A stretch of DNA of 41,234 nucleotides, from the IMG/VR virus record IMGVR_UViG_3300028577_000022, positions 1 to 41,234 of that record; one strand, written 5' to 3'. Within the stretch, counting starts at the first letter, position 1, and every line of letters starts with the position of its first letter. Made by a program: the position numbers and the translations under genes. Shown here in pieces: positions 29,639-36,201 of this stretch. This stretch comes from a virus. Below the pieces are notes generated by a model, which was given only the letters and a program-made list of their open reading frames with translations, was not told the DNA's origin and did no database searches.

Positions 29639-30868
29639 TTGACGGACATACGCACCTGGAATCAAACCGACGCGAGCAACACCGCAGCCGCCCCTGCGGG
29701 CTGGCCGCTTAGCTCGGTCATGTTTCCGAACGATGTGCCCGGTTCTGGCCGGGCCATGATGGGCGCCGGAGCCAGATATATCGCCGACAATACCATTCCC
29801 ATTCTAACGACCGGGACGTCCACGGCTTACGCGGTGACGATTGCCCAAGCCGCGACGCTGGCAACGCCCTTGTCCTTCATGGTCAAGTGGCACGTCGCGA
29901 CCGGAGCGGCGCCGACGATTGCCGTTAATGGGCTGACGGCCAAGAATATCAAATGGGCGAACGGGACTGCTGTCGCGGCGAACGATTTCGCCATCAATAC
30001 CTATGCGTGGATGTTCTACGACGGCACGCAGTTCATCGTCTCGACCAACATGGCGCCGCCGTTCCTCAACCCCATGACGACGGCTGGGGACATCATCTAC
30101 GGCGGAGCCTCGGGTGTTCCGACGAGGCTTGCAGCGGGGACCTCGGCTCAGGTTCTGACTGGAGGCTCGCCGCCGGTTTGGCAGGCGGTGAACGGCACTC
30201 AAATCCGCATGGGCTCGGATGCGCAGGGCGATGTCTATTACTACAACGGCACGAACGTGGTGCGCCTGGGGGCCGGCACGGCCGGTCAAAGACTGACGAC
30301 CGGCGGCGCTTCTGCCAACCCATCTTGGGCCTCGGATCGATGGGTGTCGCTGGGCATAACCAACGCGGCTGGCGCGGCCTCGGCAACGCTGGTCGCGCTT
30401 TTCGACGATACGAAATACTCGCGATACGCGATTGAGATCACCGGCCTCGTGCCTGCCACGGATGCAACCGATCTATATATGCTTGTCGGCACTGGCGGAA
30501 CGCCGACATACATCACCGCCAACTACAATTACAGCGGCGCAGGTGCCGGCGACGACGGCGTTTACTCGGGCGCAGGCGCAACGTCACAAGCGCAGATGCT
30601 GGTCAACTATGCCAGCACTGGACCTCATCTCTCGAACGGATCGAGCACGGCGGCGGATGCAACGATCCTATTCTCTAATCCGCAGACGACCGGCACGGAT
30701 AAGATTTTCGACACGCGCATTACGTTCAAATCTTCCGCAGGCCATTACATAAAACTAACCGGCATGGGCGCCTACACGGTTACGGGCGCAATTACTGCAA
30801 TCAAGTTCCTGATGTCGTCGGGGAATATCACTGGCTCGTTTCAGCTTCTCGGATTGCTGAAGGCATGA
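29639..30868 (+). CDS. Tail fibre / receptor-binding protein
   Basis: 409 residues from the TTG at 29639, supported by AAAGGCGG upstream. The N-terminus (WNQTDASNTAAAPAGWPLSS) is the virion anchor seen in short-tail fibres. Residues 55-140 carry the module TGTSTAYAVTIAQAATLATP, GAAPTIAVNGLTAKNI and FYDGTQFIV. The centre has GDIIYGGASGVPTRLAAGTS, and the C-terminal half (from ITGLVPATDATDLYMLVGTG) is a beta-sandwich ending NITGSFQLLGLLKA, likely the receptor-binding head. It is the last structural gene before lysis. Confidence 0.85.
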   Translation: MTDIRTWNQTDASNTAAAPAGWPLSSVMFPNDVPGSGRAMMGAGARYIADNTIPILTTGTSTAYAVTIAQAATLATPLSFMVKWHVATGAAPTIAVNGLTAKNIKWANGTAVAANDFAINTYAWMFYDGTQFIVSTNMAPPFLNPMTTAGDIIYGGASGVPTRLAAGTSAQVLTGGSPPVWQAVNGTQIRMGSDAQGDVYYYNGTNVVRLGAGTAGQRLTTGGASANPSWASDRWVSLGITNAAGAASATLVALFDDTKYSRYAIEITGLVPATDATDLYMLVGTGGTPTYITANYNYSGAGAGDDGVYSGAGATSQAQMLVNYASTGPHLSNGSSTAADATILFSNPQTTGTDKIFDTRITFKSSAGHYIKLTGMGAYTVTGAITAIKFLMSSGNITGSFQLLGLLKA

Positions 30869-31170
30869 TCCGCCTCGCGCTTCTCATCATCCTGTTCGCC
30901 AGCCCGGCTTGGGCGCATGGCGACGCCGACTGGATTCGCAAGGGCGGTTACGCGAATCCCGCCGATCCCCGGCAATTTTGCTGTGGGCGCGTGGATTGCG
31001 TCGAGATCGCCGCAGAGCGCGTTCACGAAGGCCCGGACGGCTACAAACTCGACGACTACGGCGAGACGGTGCCGCACAAACTTTCGACGCCCTCGGAGGA
31101 CGGCAAATACTGGCGCTGTCAGTGGGGCGGCGAGCGGAAGTGCTTCTTCTATCCGCTGACGGGGTTTTGA
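30865..31170 (+). CDS. Secreted cysteine-containing small protein
   Basis: 101 residues. It has a clear signal peptide (MIRLALLIILFASPAWA) with cleavage after Ala17. The mature part (HGDADWIRKGGYANPADPRQ, then FCCGRVDCVEI, ending YWRCQWGGERKCFFYPLTGF) has five cysteines, suited to periplasmic disulfides. I know this pattern from alphaproteobacterial genomes and phages with no assigned role. Placed at the head of the lysis block, it may act in the envelope. Confidence 0.75.
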   Translation: MIRLALLIILFASPAWAHGDADWIRKGGYANPADPRQFCCGRVDCVEIAAERVHEGPDGYKLDDYGETVPHKLSTPSEDGKYWRCQWGGERKCFFYPLTGF

Positions 31171-31171
31171 G

Positions 31172-31342
31172 ATGCGCTCGCTCATCCTCGCGCTCGCCCT
31201 CTCCGCCTGCGGTTCAATGGACCAGGAAACCGCCGTGCTGGAGGGCTTGAACCTCGAACACGGCATCGGCGGCTGCCTGATGCTCGTGCGCGCGCTTGAA
31301 GGTGGTGGATGGCGGATCAGGCCGCGGAGTTGTCAGCGATGA
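31172..31342 (+). CDS. Small lipoprotein
   Basis: 56 residues from the ATG at 31172, overlooked by usual length cut-offs. The start MRSLILALALSAC ends in a lipobox (LSAC, lipidated Cys13). The mature part (GSMDQETAVLEGLNLEHGIG) is short and ends basic. Position in the lysis block suggests an outer-membrane component; the canonical o-spanin is encoded later at 32791. Its TGA overlaps the next ATG. Confidence 0.6.
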   Translation: MRSLILALALSACGSMDQETAVLEGLNLEHGIGGCLMLVRALEGGGWRIRPRSCQR

Positions 31343-31458
31343 AGATTTATTCGTCGTGGCGCATTCGACGCGAGCGCAATCGCAGGCTCGTGTGGTTCGC
31401 TATCTCGCTCGGGCTGACGCTGGCCGTCATCGCTCTGGATTATATCCATGTCCGATAG
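31339..31458 (+). CDS. Small single-pass membrane protein
   Basis: 39 residues, start overlapping the lipoprotein stop. It has a very basic N-terminus (KIYSSWRIRRERNRR) followed by one membrane helix (LVWFAISLGLTLAVIALDYI). By the positive-inside rule the N-terminus is cytoplasmic. It may be a pinholin-like, antiholin or spanin-like protein; the sequence does not decide. It overlaps the holin gene by 11 bases. Confidence 0.6.
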   Translation: MKIYSSWRIRRERNRRLVWFAISLGLTLAVIALDYIHVR

Positions 31459-31846
31459 CCCCAACATCGCGCAGCAATTCTTCGACGCTGTCGGCGTGCC
31501 GCTGGTGGCGGTTATCGCATCGGTGCTCGGCGCGGTCGGCGGTCTCGCCTTCGCAGATAAGGTCACGCCGCGCATGGCCGCCATCATCGTGGCAATGGGC
31601 GTGGGCTTCGGCTCGTTCGGCAGTCAGGCCGCCGTCGCGTATCTGACGCTCAATCCGCTGGTGGCCGGCTTCATCGGTTTTCTCGGCGGCATTCTCTCCA
31701 TGCCGATCCTGGGCCTCGTGTTCGGCGTGTTCGCGCGCTGGCGGGATAAGTCGTCGGACATCGCGGATCGCGCGGTTAATCGCGCGCTCCCCGGTGGCGA
31801 AAGCGGACGGCGCGAGGAAGAGCATCACGATGAGGAGCACCACTGA
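31448..31846 (+). CDS. Holin
   Basis: 132 residues with three membrane helices (about 16-37, 43-65 and 68-92: VPLVAVIASVLGAVGGLAFA, AAIIVAMGVGFGSFGSQAAV, PLVAGFIGFLGGILSMPILG) and a charged C-terminus rich in Glu and His (EEEHHDEEHH). This is a class I-like holin that opens the inner membrane at lysis time. It lies before the endolysin gene, as usual. The His-rich tail is unusual but consistent with a cytoplasmic regulatory end. Confidence 0.8.
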   Translation: MSDSPNIAQQFFDAVGVPLVAVIASVLGAVGGLAFADKVTPRMAAIIVAMGVGFGSFGSQAAVAYLTLNPLVAGFIGFLGGILSMPILGLVFGVFARWRDKSSDIADRAVNRALPGGESGRREEEHHDEEHH

Positions 31847-31911
31847 TGCTCTTCTTCTGCGCCGTCGTCGTTCAGCACATCACCATTTGGTCCATGATGG
31901 CCTATCCATGA
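31846..31911 (+). CDS. 21-residue hydrophobic coupling frame (candidate)
   Basis: The ATG at 31846 shares a base with the holin stop. The TGA (31909-31911) overlaps the endolysin ATG. The peptide (MLFFCAVVVQHITIWSMMAY plus P) is hydrophobic enough to enter a membrane. It may be a real tiny protein, or mainly a device that carries ribosomes from holin to endolysin, whose own start lacks a good ribosome-binding site. Confidence 0.4.
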   Translation: MLFFCAVVVQHITIWSMMAYP

Positions 31912-32519
31912 TCCAGGGTTGCGACACAGCGGCAATCGTCACGCCCTACGTGATGCGGCTGGCCGGTGCCGGCTGCAAATTCGTGGGCCGCTATCAGTGG
32001 AGCCTGACCGTCGAGGAAGTGGCGGCGATCCATTCCGCGCAGATGCGGGTGCTCCATATTTTCGAGGGCGGACGGAACGCGACGACGCCCGCATATTTCA
32101 CGGCGGCGCAGGGCGACGCGGATGCCAGGAAGATGCTCGCGAAGGCGGCCGCGCTCGGTCAGCCCAAGGACAGCGGACTTTATTTCGCCGTGGACACCAA
32201 CCCTGCGCCCGATGATGGCGATTCTGTAACGCCTGACGTGTCTGATGTGGTAAAGTACTTCCAGCGCGTGTGCGGGCTCGTCAGCGTCGGCGGCTATCGA
32301 GTCGGCGCCTACGGCTCGGGCCTCGTGCTCGAAACCTTGGGCCAAGCGAACTTGATTGAACTTGCGATGCTGGCAAACGCCTCCGGGTGGTACGGATCGA
32401 AAGACTTCACAATGTGGAACGTACATCAATACAGCGTGCCCCGCCCCGCGTGGCCAGGCGCGTCGCTGATGATCGATGCATGCGAGGCGTACGATCTCGA
32501 TGAAGCGGGGTGCTGGTGA
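31908..32519 (+). CDS. Endolysin, DUF1906 glycoside-hydrolase-like
   Basis: 203 residues from the ATG at 31908; the longer open frame upstream lies in the holin tail. The fold is the Rv2525c-like (DUF1906) TIM barrel, related to GH25, that cuts peptidoglycan glycans. Seen: MIQGCDTAAIVTPYVMRLAG with Asp6, KFVGRYQW, RVLHIFEGG, GLYFAVDTNPAPDD, VGGYRVGAYGSGLVLETLG and WNVHQYSV. No signal peptide, so release depends on the holin. The spanin pair follows. Confidence 0.88.
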   Translation: MIQGCDTAAIVTPYVMRLAGAGCKFVGRYQWSLTVEEVAAIHSAQMRVLHIFEGGRNATTPAYFTAAQGDADARKMLAKAAALGQPKDSGLYFAVDTNPAPDDGDSVTPDVSDVVKYFQRVCGLVSVGGYRVGAYGSGLVLETLGQANLIELAMLANASGWYGSKDFTMWNVHQYSVPRPAWPGASLMIDACEAYDLDEAGCW

Positions 32520-32812
32520 TGGCTTGGCTCGGAACATTTCTCGCGAGCGCGCTATTCAAATACTTCATCGGCCCGCTGTTGCTCGCCGGCATCGCATTCG
32601 GCGGATATGAGGCGTGGAAGTGGCATGTTGGGCGCGAGGCATTGATCGAAGCGCAGCGCGAGGCATTGGTGAAGGCCGCCGTCAACCGTCACGACAAGAA
32701 GGTGGTCGAAGGCAACGTGCGCATCCTGGATGACACGACGCTGATCGAATGCACGGCGGGCCGGCTCGAATGCTGCAAGCAGGGGGCGAAATGCACCGCA
32801 CCATCCCCGTGA
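32519..32812 (+). CDS. Inner-membrane spanin-like protein (Rz-like)
   Basis: 97 residues from the ATG at 32519, overlapping the endolysin stop. One N-terminal membrane helix (LASALFKYFIGPLLLAGIAF) is followed by a charged helical part (HVGREALIEAQREALVKAAV) and a Cys-rich end (GRLECCKQGAKC). This matches an i-spanin: anchored inside, periplasmic helix reaching the outer membrane. The lipoprotein gene that would be its partner overlaps its last 22 bases, the classic Rz/Rz1 layout. Confidence 0.75.
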   Translation: MAWLGTFLASALFKYFIGPLLLAGIAFGGYEAWKWHVGREALIEAQREALVKAAVNRHDKKVVEGNVRILDDTTLIECTAGRLECCKQGAKCTAPSP

Positions 32813-33009
32813 TCCTGTTGCTGGCGGGCTGTCAAAGCGCGCCAACGCTGCCACCGGCTGTCGATCTTTGTGAGAACTACCAGAGCTCGGTCATTCCGCG
32901 CGACGCCGGCGCCGTGCTCGTGAAGTCGCCTGACGGCAAGTTTCACCTCCAGGCCCACGGCGCCAACGAGGTTTTCTTCCACGACAAATGCAACCGCCGC
33001 TCACCCTGA
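32791..33009 (+). CDS. Outer-membrane spanin-like lipoprotein (Rz1-like)
   Basis: 72 residues from the ATG at 32791, with AGGGGG upstream, out of frame within the 3' end of the Rz-like gene. MHRTIPVILLLAGC gives a lipobox (LAGC, Cys14). The mature part (QSAPTLPPAVDLCENYQSSV, ending in HDKCNRRSP) has the early prolines typical of o-spanins. With the previous protein it would fuse inner and outer membranes in the last step of lysis, which implies a Gram-negative host. Confidence 0.78.
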   Translation: MHRTIPVILLLAGCQSAPTLPPAVDLCENYQSSVIPRDAGAVLVKSPDGKFHLQAHGANEVFFHDKCNRRSP

Positions 33010-33020
33010 AAGGAACGACA

Positions 33021-33167
33021 ATGACCGACCCGCTCCAGACCGCCGCTCAGACCGCCTCGACCGTCCGCACCGAGGCCAACACCTTCGTCAATCGGAACTG
33101 GTGGTGGCTCGCCATCGCCGTGTTCGCCGTGGGCGACCTCATCGGACACACCCGCTGGCCGTTCTGA
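33021..33167 (+). CDS. Small membrane protein
   Basis: 48 residues with a good AAAGGAAC site. Polar Thr/Ala/Gln-rich N-terminal half (MTDPLQTAAQTASTVRTEAN), then one membrane helix (WWWLAIAVFAVGDLIGH). This looks like small phage or alphaproteobacterial proteins of unknown role that follow the lysis genes. Its TGA overlaps an upstream ATG of the next frame. Confidence 0.65.
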   Translation: MTDPLQTAAQTASTVRTEANTFVNRNWWWLAIAVFAVGDLIGHTRWPF

Positions 33168-33217
33168 TGCTCCGCCGTCTCTGCCGCCTCTTCCACAACC
33201 TGAGAAGGATACTTGCC

Positions 33218-33415
33218 ATGCCCGCCGAACTCGACCGCCTGAATGCCTCTTTCGCCGGCCTCAAGACTTCCGTCGAGGCCGCGCTCGCCAAGGTCAACAC
33301 CGGTATCGACCCCGCCGCCCTGACGCCCGTCGCCGACGGGATGGACGCGCTCAAGGCCGAGGTTGACGCCGTGCTGACGCCGCCGGCCGCACCCGCCGCG
33401 CCGCCCACCGCATAG
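33218..33415 (+). CDS. Small helical protein, end of the late operon
   Basis: 65 residues from the ATG at 33218, chosen for its AGAAGG site nine bases upstream; the frame also has an ATG at 33167 coupled to the previous stop (82 residues). PAELDRLNASFAGLKTSVEA, then ALAKVNTGIDP and DGMDALKAEVDAVL form two amphipathic helices with coiled-coil spacing, followed by a Pro/Ala tail. Function unknown. An 8-bp hairpin sits on its stop codon (33412-33431). Confidence 0.65.
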   Translation: MPAELDRLNASFAGLKTSVEAALAKVNTGIDPAALTPVADGMDALKAEVDAVLTPPAAPAAPPTA

Positions 33416-33431
33416 CCGGCCCTCCGGCTAT
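33412..33431. terminator. 8-bp hairpin over the last late-gene stop
   Basis: ATAGCCGG (33412-33419), loop CCCT, and CCGGCTAT (33424-33431) form a perfect stem. There is no T-run, so it may only protect the 3' end or attenuate; the proper terminator is at 33684-33720. Confidence 0.5.
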
Positions 33432-33683
33432 CCGCGCGGCCCGGGGATTGGCCGCAACCCAGCCTGTCATTCCGCCCTATTAAAACGATAGGTGCGAATC
33501 GATAGGTCAAAATGATAGGTTGGGTTGGATCGGTTCCCAATCACGCCCAGACGGCCATCATGCTTCGCCCGGTGTGGGTGGCCTGCGGTACGAGAGCCGT
33601 GATCTGGCGCTAAGACCGGGTGTAGGGGACGGGGCTGCCTGGCGTGAGCTGAAGGCCCCCTTTATCGATCCGAGAATGCCACT
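33416..33683. other. Gene-free stretch with a short direct-repeat cluster
   Basis: I see no supportable gene between 33416 and 33962; the open frames present (for example 33520-33774) have atypical composition and no ribosome-binding site. GATAGGT occurs three times at 33487, 33501 and 33514 (spacings 14 and 13 bases) in an AT-richer patch. This could be an iteron-like protein site, part of an untranslated RNA or a remnant. Confidence 0.5.
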
Positions 33684-33720
33684 GCGCCGCTTGTCCTTCG
33701 GGGCGGGCGGCGCTATTTTT
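33684..33720 (+). terminator. Intrinsic terminator of the late operon (UUCG tetraloop)
   Basis: GCGCCGC (33684-33690), TT, GTCC, the tetraloop TTCG (33697-33700), GGGC, GG and GCGGCGC (33707-33713) make a 13-pair stem counting G-U wobbles. TATTTTT (33714-33720) follows at once. This is a textbook Rho-independent terminator for rightward transcripts. It lies 269 bases beyond the last late gene, so the message has a long untranslated end or an RNA gene is included. Confidence 0.85.
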
Positions 33721-33836
33721 CGTTTCAGGTGCGGCGGCGTGGAAAGCAGACACGGAATAGAGACACGCACATAGCGTTGAGCGGGACTGAGCGGACGCGC
33801 TTAGATCGCCCGAGGATTCCTCCAAACTCGCTCGTA

Positions 33837-33967
33837 GCCGGCGTAGCGCCGGCCGAAGTGCGCAAGGCGGTCTTGCCGAGATGCACTTGCTGTAGCAGCT
33901 CAGAGAAGGTGAGCAGCGCCCGGTCCATCCTCAATCTCCCAAATCAGCGAACGTGACCGCGGTCACG
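33837..33967. other. Hairpin and 16-bp palindrome at the end of the leftward operon
   Basis: GCCGGCG (33837-33843), TAG and CGCCGGC (33847-33853) form a 7-bp stem. CGTGACCGCGGTCACG (33952-33967) is a perfect 16-bp palindrome spanning the TGA of the last leftward gene. Neither is followed by a T-run on the minus strand. They may slow or stop leftward transcription, or bind a dimeric protein. Confidence 0.5.
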
Positions 33968-34202
33968 ACGGCGGCTCCGGCAGCGGCATCCAATGAAGCG
34001 GATCGCACCAGGACGAGAGACTATCTCCGTCCATGCCGAGCCAACCGTCCCATGTGCCCTTAACGAACCGCCCCTTGTCCGAACGCTCTTCGGCTTTCCA
34101 ATATGCGCCGACAGTCACCGCGCCAGATTCGAGACCCTTCGGGACATGAAGCAGCACAAACCGCCCGTCCTTTGGCGCGCTGTCCATCGATTTCCAGGTC
34201 AT
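33963..34202 (-). CDS. DUF551-like small protein
   Basis: 79 residues from the ATG at 34202, overlapping the previous stop. The sequence MTWKSMDSAPKDGRFVLLHV, then GAYWKAEERSDKGRFVKGTW, and the ending WCDPLHWMPLPEPP fits the DUF551 pattern (N-terminal W and DG, C-terminal W-P-L-P-x-P-P) found in phages and prophages. Function unknown. Last gene of the leftward operon. Confidence 0.78.
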   Translation of the reverse strand: MTWKSMDSAPKDGRFVLLHVPKGLESGAVTVGAYWKAEERSDKGRFVKGTWDGWLGMDGDSLSSWCDPLHWMPLPEPPS

Positions 34203-34297
34203 CTCCGCTCCAATCTGCGCACGCGCTCGCACAGCCCGATCACCAGGCCCGTCATGACGCCCGAGTAGATGATGAGCGCGGCGAGGATGAGGGTCAT
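34199..34297 (-). CDS. 32-residue membrane peptide (candidate)
   Basis: ATG at 34297 overlaps the upstream stop, and TGA overlaps the downstream ATG. MTLILAALIIYSGVMTGLVI is one membrane helix followed by a basic cytoplasmic tail (CERVRRLERR). The exact overlaps on both sides and the membrane/basic pattern favour a true small protein. Role unknown. Confidence 0.55.
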   Translation of the reverse strand: MTLILAALIIYSGVMTGLVIGLCERVRRLERR

Positions 34298-34533
34298 TTG
34301 ATTGTCAGATCGGCGGCTAATCCTGATCGCCATTTTTGGTCGTCAGTCAACTCGCCAATGTCACCTGGGTGCATTTCGTCAGGCCGACACAGCACTCGGT
34401 GGCCCGCGAGATATTCAATCATGTCGTCCCAATCCCGCTGCCGCGGCACGTTTTCAGAGATGAAACTGAATTGAAGCTCGGAATCAGAGATTTTCAATTT
34501 GAATGGACGATTTTTGCGGACGCAGACCGTCAT
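34294..34533 (-). CDS. Small hypothetical protein
   Basis: 79 residues from the ATG at 34533, sharing one base with the upstream stop. Basic strand-rich start (MTVCVRKNRPFKLKISDSEL), then RDWDDMIEYLAGHRVLCRPD and an acidic/polar end. No family recognised. It lies between the nucleotidyltransferase and a membrane peptide. Confidence 0.6.
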   Translation of the reverse strand: MTVCVRKNRPFKLKISDSELQFSFISENVPRQRDWDDMIEYLAGHRVLCRPDEMHPGDIGELTDDQKWRSGLAADLTIK

Positions 34534-35300
34534 CACCCCACCCCATCCATCTCACGCGCGCGGTCCCAATGGCTGTATGATGCCTGGACCATGAATTTGT
34601 TGATCGTGTCGGTGTCGGCGGCGATCAGGCATCGCTCCACGAGCGCGCGCAATTCGATCTCGGTGCTCTCGATCAATGCCAATGTTTCGGCGAGCGAAAG
34701 CTTGCCTGCACGAACAGCTCGGAGTGTCGATAGATTCGGCTCGGCGACGGGCAGTGTTAGGCGCCTCTGCGTCAGATATTCGATGCCCTCGAATCCAAGA
34801 CGCAATGCGTGCATCGCGAATTTGGTATCGTAGCCATACTTTTCGACCAATTCAGGGCGGTTTACCTTCTGGTTGCGCTCGCCGGTTAGCGACTTTTTCT
34901 GTCCGGTGAGGTATCCGAGAAACCGCCATCCGGCTTCGCGGCTCACGAAAGCTTCCCGGATATCAAGCAGTCCGCGCCCCAATTCCGTTTTGATGATGTG
35001 CTCCGGCAGCCAAAGCAAAACCAACACGGACGGATTGCCCTGCGCAGCGAGGCGACAGAATTTTCGCAGGCTGTAGATCGTCAGGTCCAAGTCACCCGGA
35101 CCGCTGCGCACACCCTCGGGTTTGTCACGATAGATATAGTGTTCAAAAAGCGAGAGACCGCACACATACTCGGGCGGCTCCATGCAGACGCCCATTTCAT
35201 CGCGGTCGTCCTGGCCTTCGATAGCTGTGCCGTGCGCGGTTGAGCCAACAACGCCGCGCAGAATTTCGTTTGACAGGGCCAACATTCGTTTATCGGTCAT
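34533..35300 (-). CDS. RlaP-type nucleotidyltransferase-like protein
   Basis: 255 residues. The pol-beta-type core is visible: GVVGSTAHGT (19-25) with the GS signature, QDDRDEMGV (30-38) carrying the metal-binding Asp pair, and DLDLTIYSLRKFCRLAAQGN (third acidic strand). NPSVLVLLWLP and the later GYDTKFAMHALRLGFEGIEY are typical of the YcgL/RlaP superfamily (PF10127-like) known in phages. Family members transfer nucleotides to RNA, proteins or small molecules; substrate here is unknown. It might modify host tRNA or proteins, or act in counter-defence. All core residues appear intact. Confidence 0.8.
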   Translation of the reverse strand: MTDKRMLALSNEILRGVVGSTAHGTAIEGQDDRDEMGVCMEPPEYVCGLSLFEHYIYRDKPEGVRSGPGDLDLTIYSLRKFCRLAAQGNPSVLVLLWLPEHIIKTELGRGLLDIREAFVSREAGWRFLGYLTGQKKSLTGERNQKVNRPELVEKYGYDTKFAMHALRLGFEGIEYLTQRRLTLPVAEPNLSTLRAVRAGKLSLAETLALIESTEIELRALVERCLIAADTDTINKFMVQASYSHWDRAREMDGVG

Positions 35301-35373
35301 GGATTATCCCACGCGCGCGGAGGCTGGCTATCACCAGGGCGAGCGCGGCGAGTCTCGCAATCAGGTCACTCAC
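35290..35373 (-). CDS. 27-residue hydrophobic coupled peptide (candidate)
   Basis: A GTG at 35373 overlaps the previous stop, and the frame ends at TAA 35292-35290 within the nucleotidyltransferase start. MSDLIARLAALALVIASLRA is amphipathic to hydrophobic. It fits the operon's overlap habit and may simply couple translation. Weak support. Confidence 0.3.
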   Translation of the reverse strand: MSDLIARLAALALVIASLRARGIIHDR

Positions 35374-35659
35374 GTTCGATCTCCGCGCGGAGTTGGGCTA
35401 TCATGGCGCTCCAAATCCTACCAGGATACATGATGAAGGAGTCGCCGAGCTTGAGTTCAAAGCCGCCGGCATCCATTGCGGCTGCTAACATCTTCTCGCT
35501 CGGCTCAGCGGCGGCAGAGAGGCCCGCGAGGATGGCTACTTTCATATCAGCCATTTCCCCAGCGCGTTCATCAGGATGGAGGCCGTCCCACATTGCTGGT
35601 TTGTGAAATTCATCGACAGCACGGCACTCCGCTTCAATCGCCGGGTGTTCTTTACTCAT
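35366..35659 (-). CDS. Hypothetical phage protein
   Basis: 97 residues from the ATG at 35659, overlapping the methyltransferase-like stop. Helical start (MSKEHPAIEAECRAVDEFHK), then MADMKVAILAGLSAAAEPSE, KMLAAAMDAGG and MYPGRIWSAMIAQLRAEIER. The AAMDAGG pattern followed by a W-x-A-M segment recurs in small alphaproteobacterial phage proteins (as in 5382-5639). Function unknown. Confidence 0.65.
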   Translation of the reverse strand: MSKEHPAIEAECRAVDEFHKPAMWDGLHPDERAGEMADMKVAILAGLSAAAEPSEKMLAAAMDAGGFELKLGDSFIMYPGRIWSAMIAQLRAEIERE

Positions 35660-36201
35660 TGCCGGAAGCCCCATGATAATTGAGGAGTTGGCGATTTTGT
35701 GAATTCACCCCATGCCGTCATTATGGCGTTGCTACCAGGGAAAATATCGGTCAGTTCATCGTCGGCGTTGGCGCCAAGTAGATCGAAAATCCATCGGCAG
35801 AATTCTCGCGGCTTGGCCCCGGTAAGGCCCCGTCGAAGTGTAATATTAGCTGAAACCCAATCCCGCACAGTCGGCTCTATGCGAGATCGTTTCCGGCCGC
35901 CACGAAAGATCACTGGCTCCCACGCATAAGCAGGATTGACGTTTGGCTTGAAGATCGCGAAAGGTTTTACCCAAGCGCCGACACGACAGTCCGGCGGACA
36001 AAGCGGCAAGATCGTTCGGAGTGACGGCGCGCTGCATGACATCACCCACCCATCATTAAATTCGCAGCCGAGCCGATCTATTAATTTCTGATGAGTTTCA
36101 ACGCGGTCCCACGCAAGGGCATCAGGATGATGTTTGGCGTACAATTTTCCGCATCCAAGATATGGTGGATCGGCATATGCAAATCGCATCCGCTCACTCA
36201 T
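35656..36201 (-). CDS. DPPY-containing methyltransferase-like protein
   Basis: 181 residues. MSERMRFAYADPPYLGCGKL has the DPPY catalytic motif at 11-14 on an initial strand, as in MT-A70-like and phage adenine methyltransferases. Later: WVMSCSAPSLRTILPLCPPD, VGAWVKPFAIFKP, WEPVIFRGGRK and KPREFCRWIFDLLG, which order well with that fold. No FxGxG SAM loop is clear, so it resembles the MT-A70 type. It may methylate phage DNA or RNA. Second methyltransferase beside that at 2552-3274. Confidence 0.78.
   Translation of the reverse strand: MSERMRFAYADPPYLGCGKLYAKHHPDALAWDRVETHQKLIDRLGCEFNDGWVMSCSAPSLRTILPLCPPDCRVGAWVKPFAIFKPNVNPAYAWEPVIFRGGRKRSRIEPTVRDWVSANITLRRGLTGAKPREFCRWIFDLLGANADDELTDIFPGSNAIMTAWGEFTKSPTPQLSWGFRQ

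Noticed and set aside
33021-33100. Possible extra spanin gene
   Set aside because: The 33021 protein has its membrane helix at the C-terminus and no lipobox; it does not fit either spanin type.
33520-33774. Open frames on both strands in the convergent region
   Set aside because: No ribosome-binding site, odd composition, and the plus frame reads through the strong terminator at 33684-33720, which a gene would not contain.
35300-35312. DnaA-box-like TTATCCCAC
   Set aside because: A single imperfect match (one extra C), at a gene start in a protein-coding operon; not enough to call an origin.
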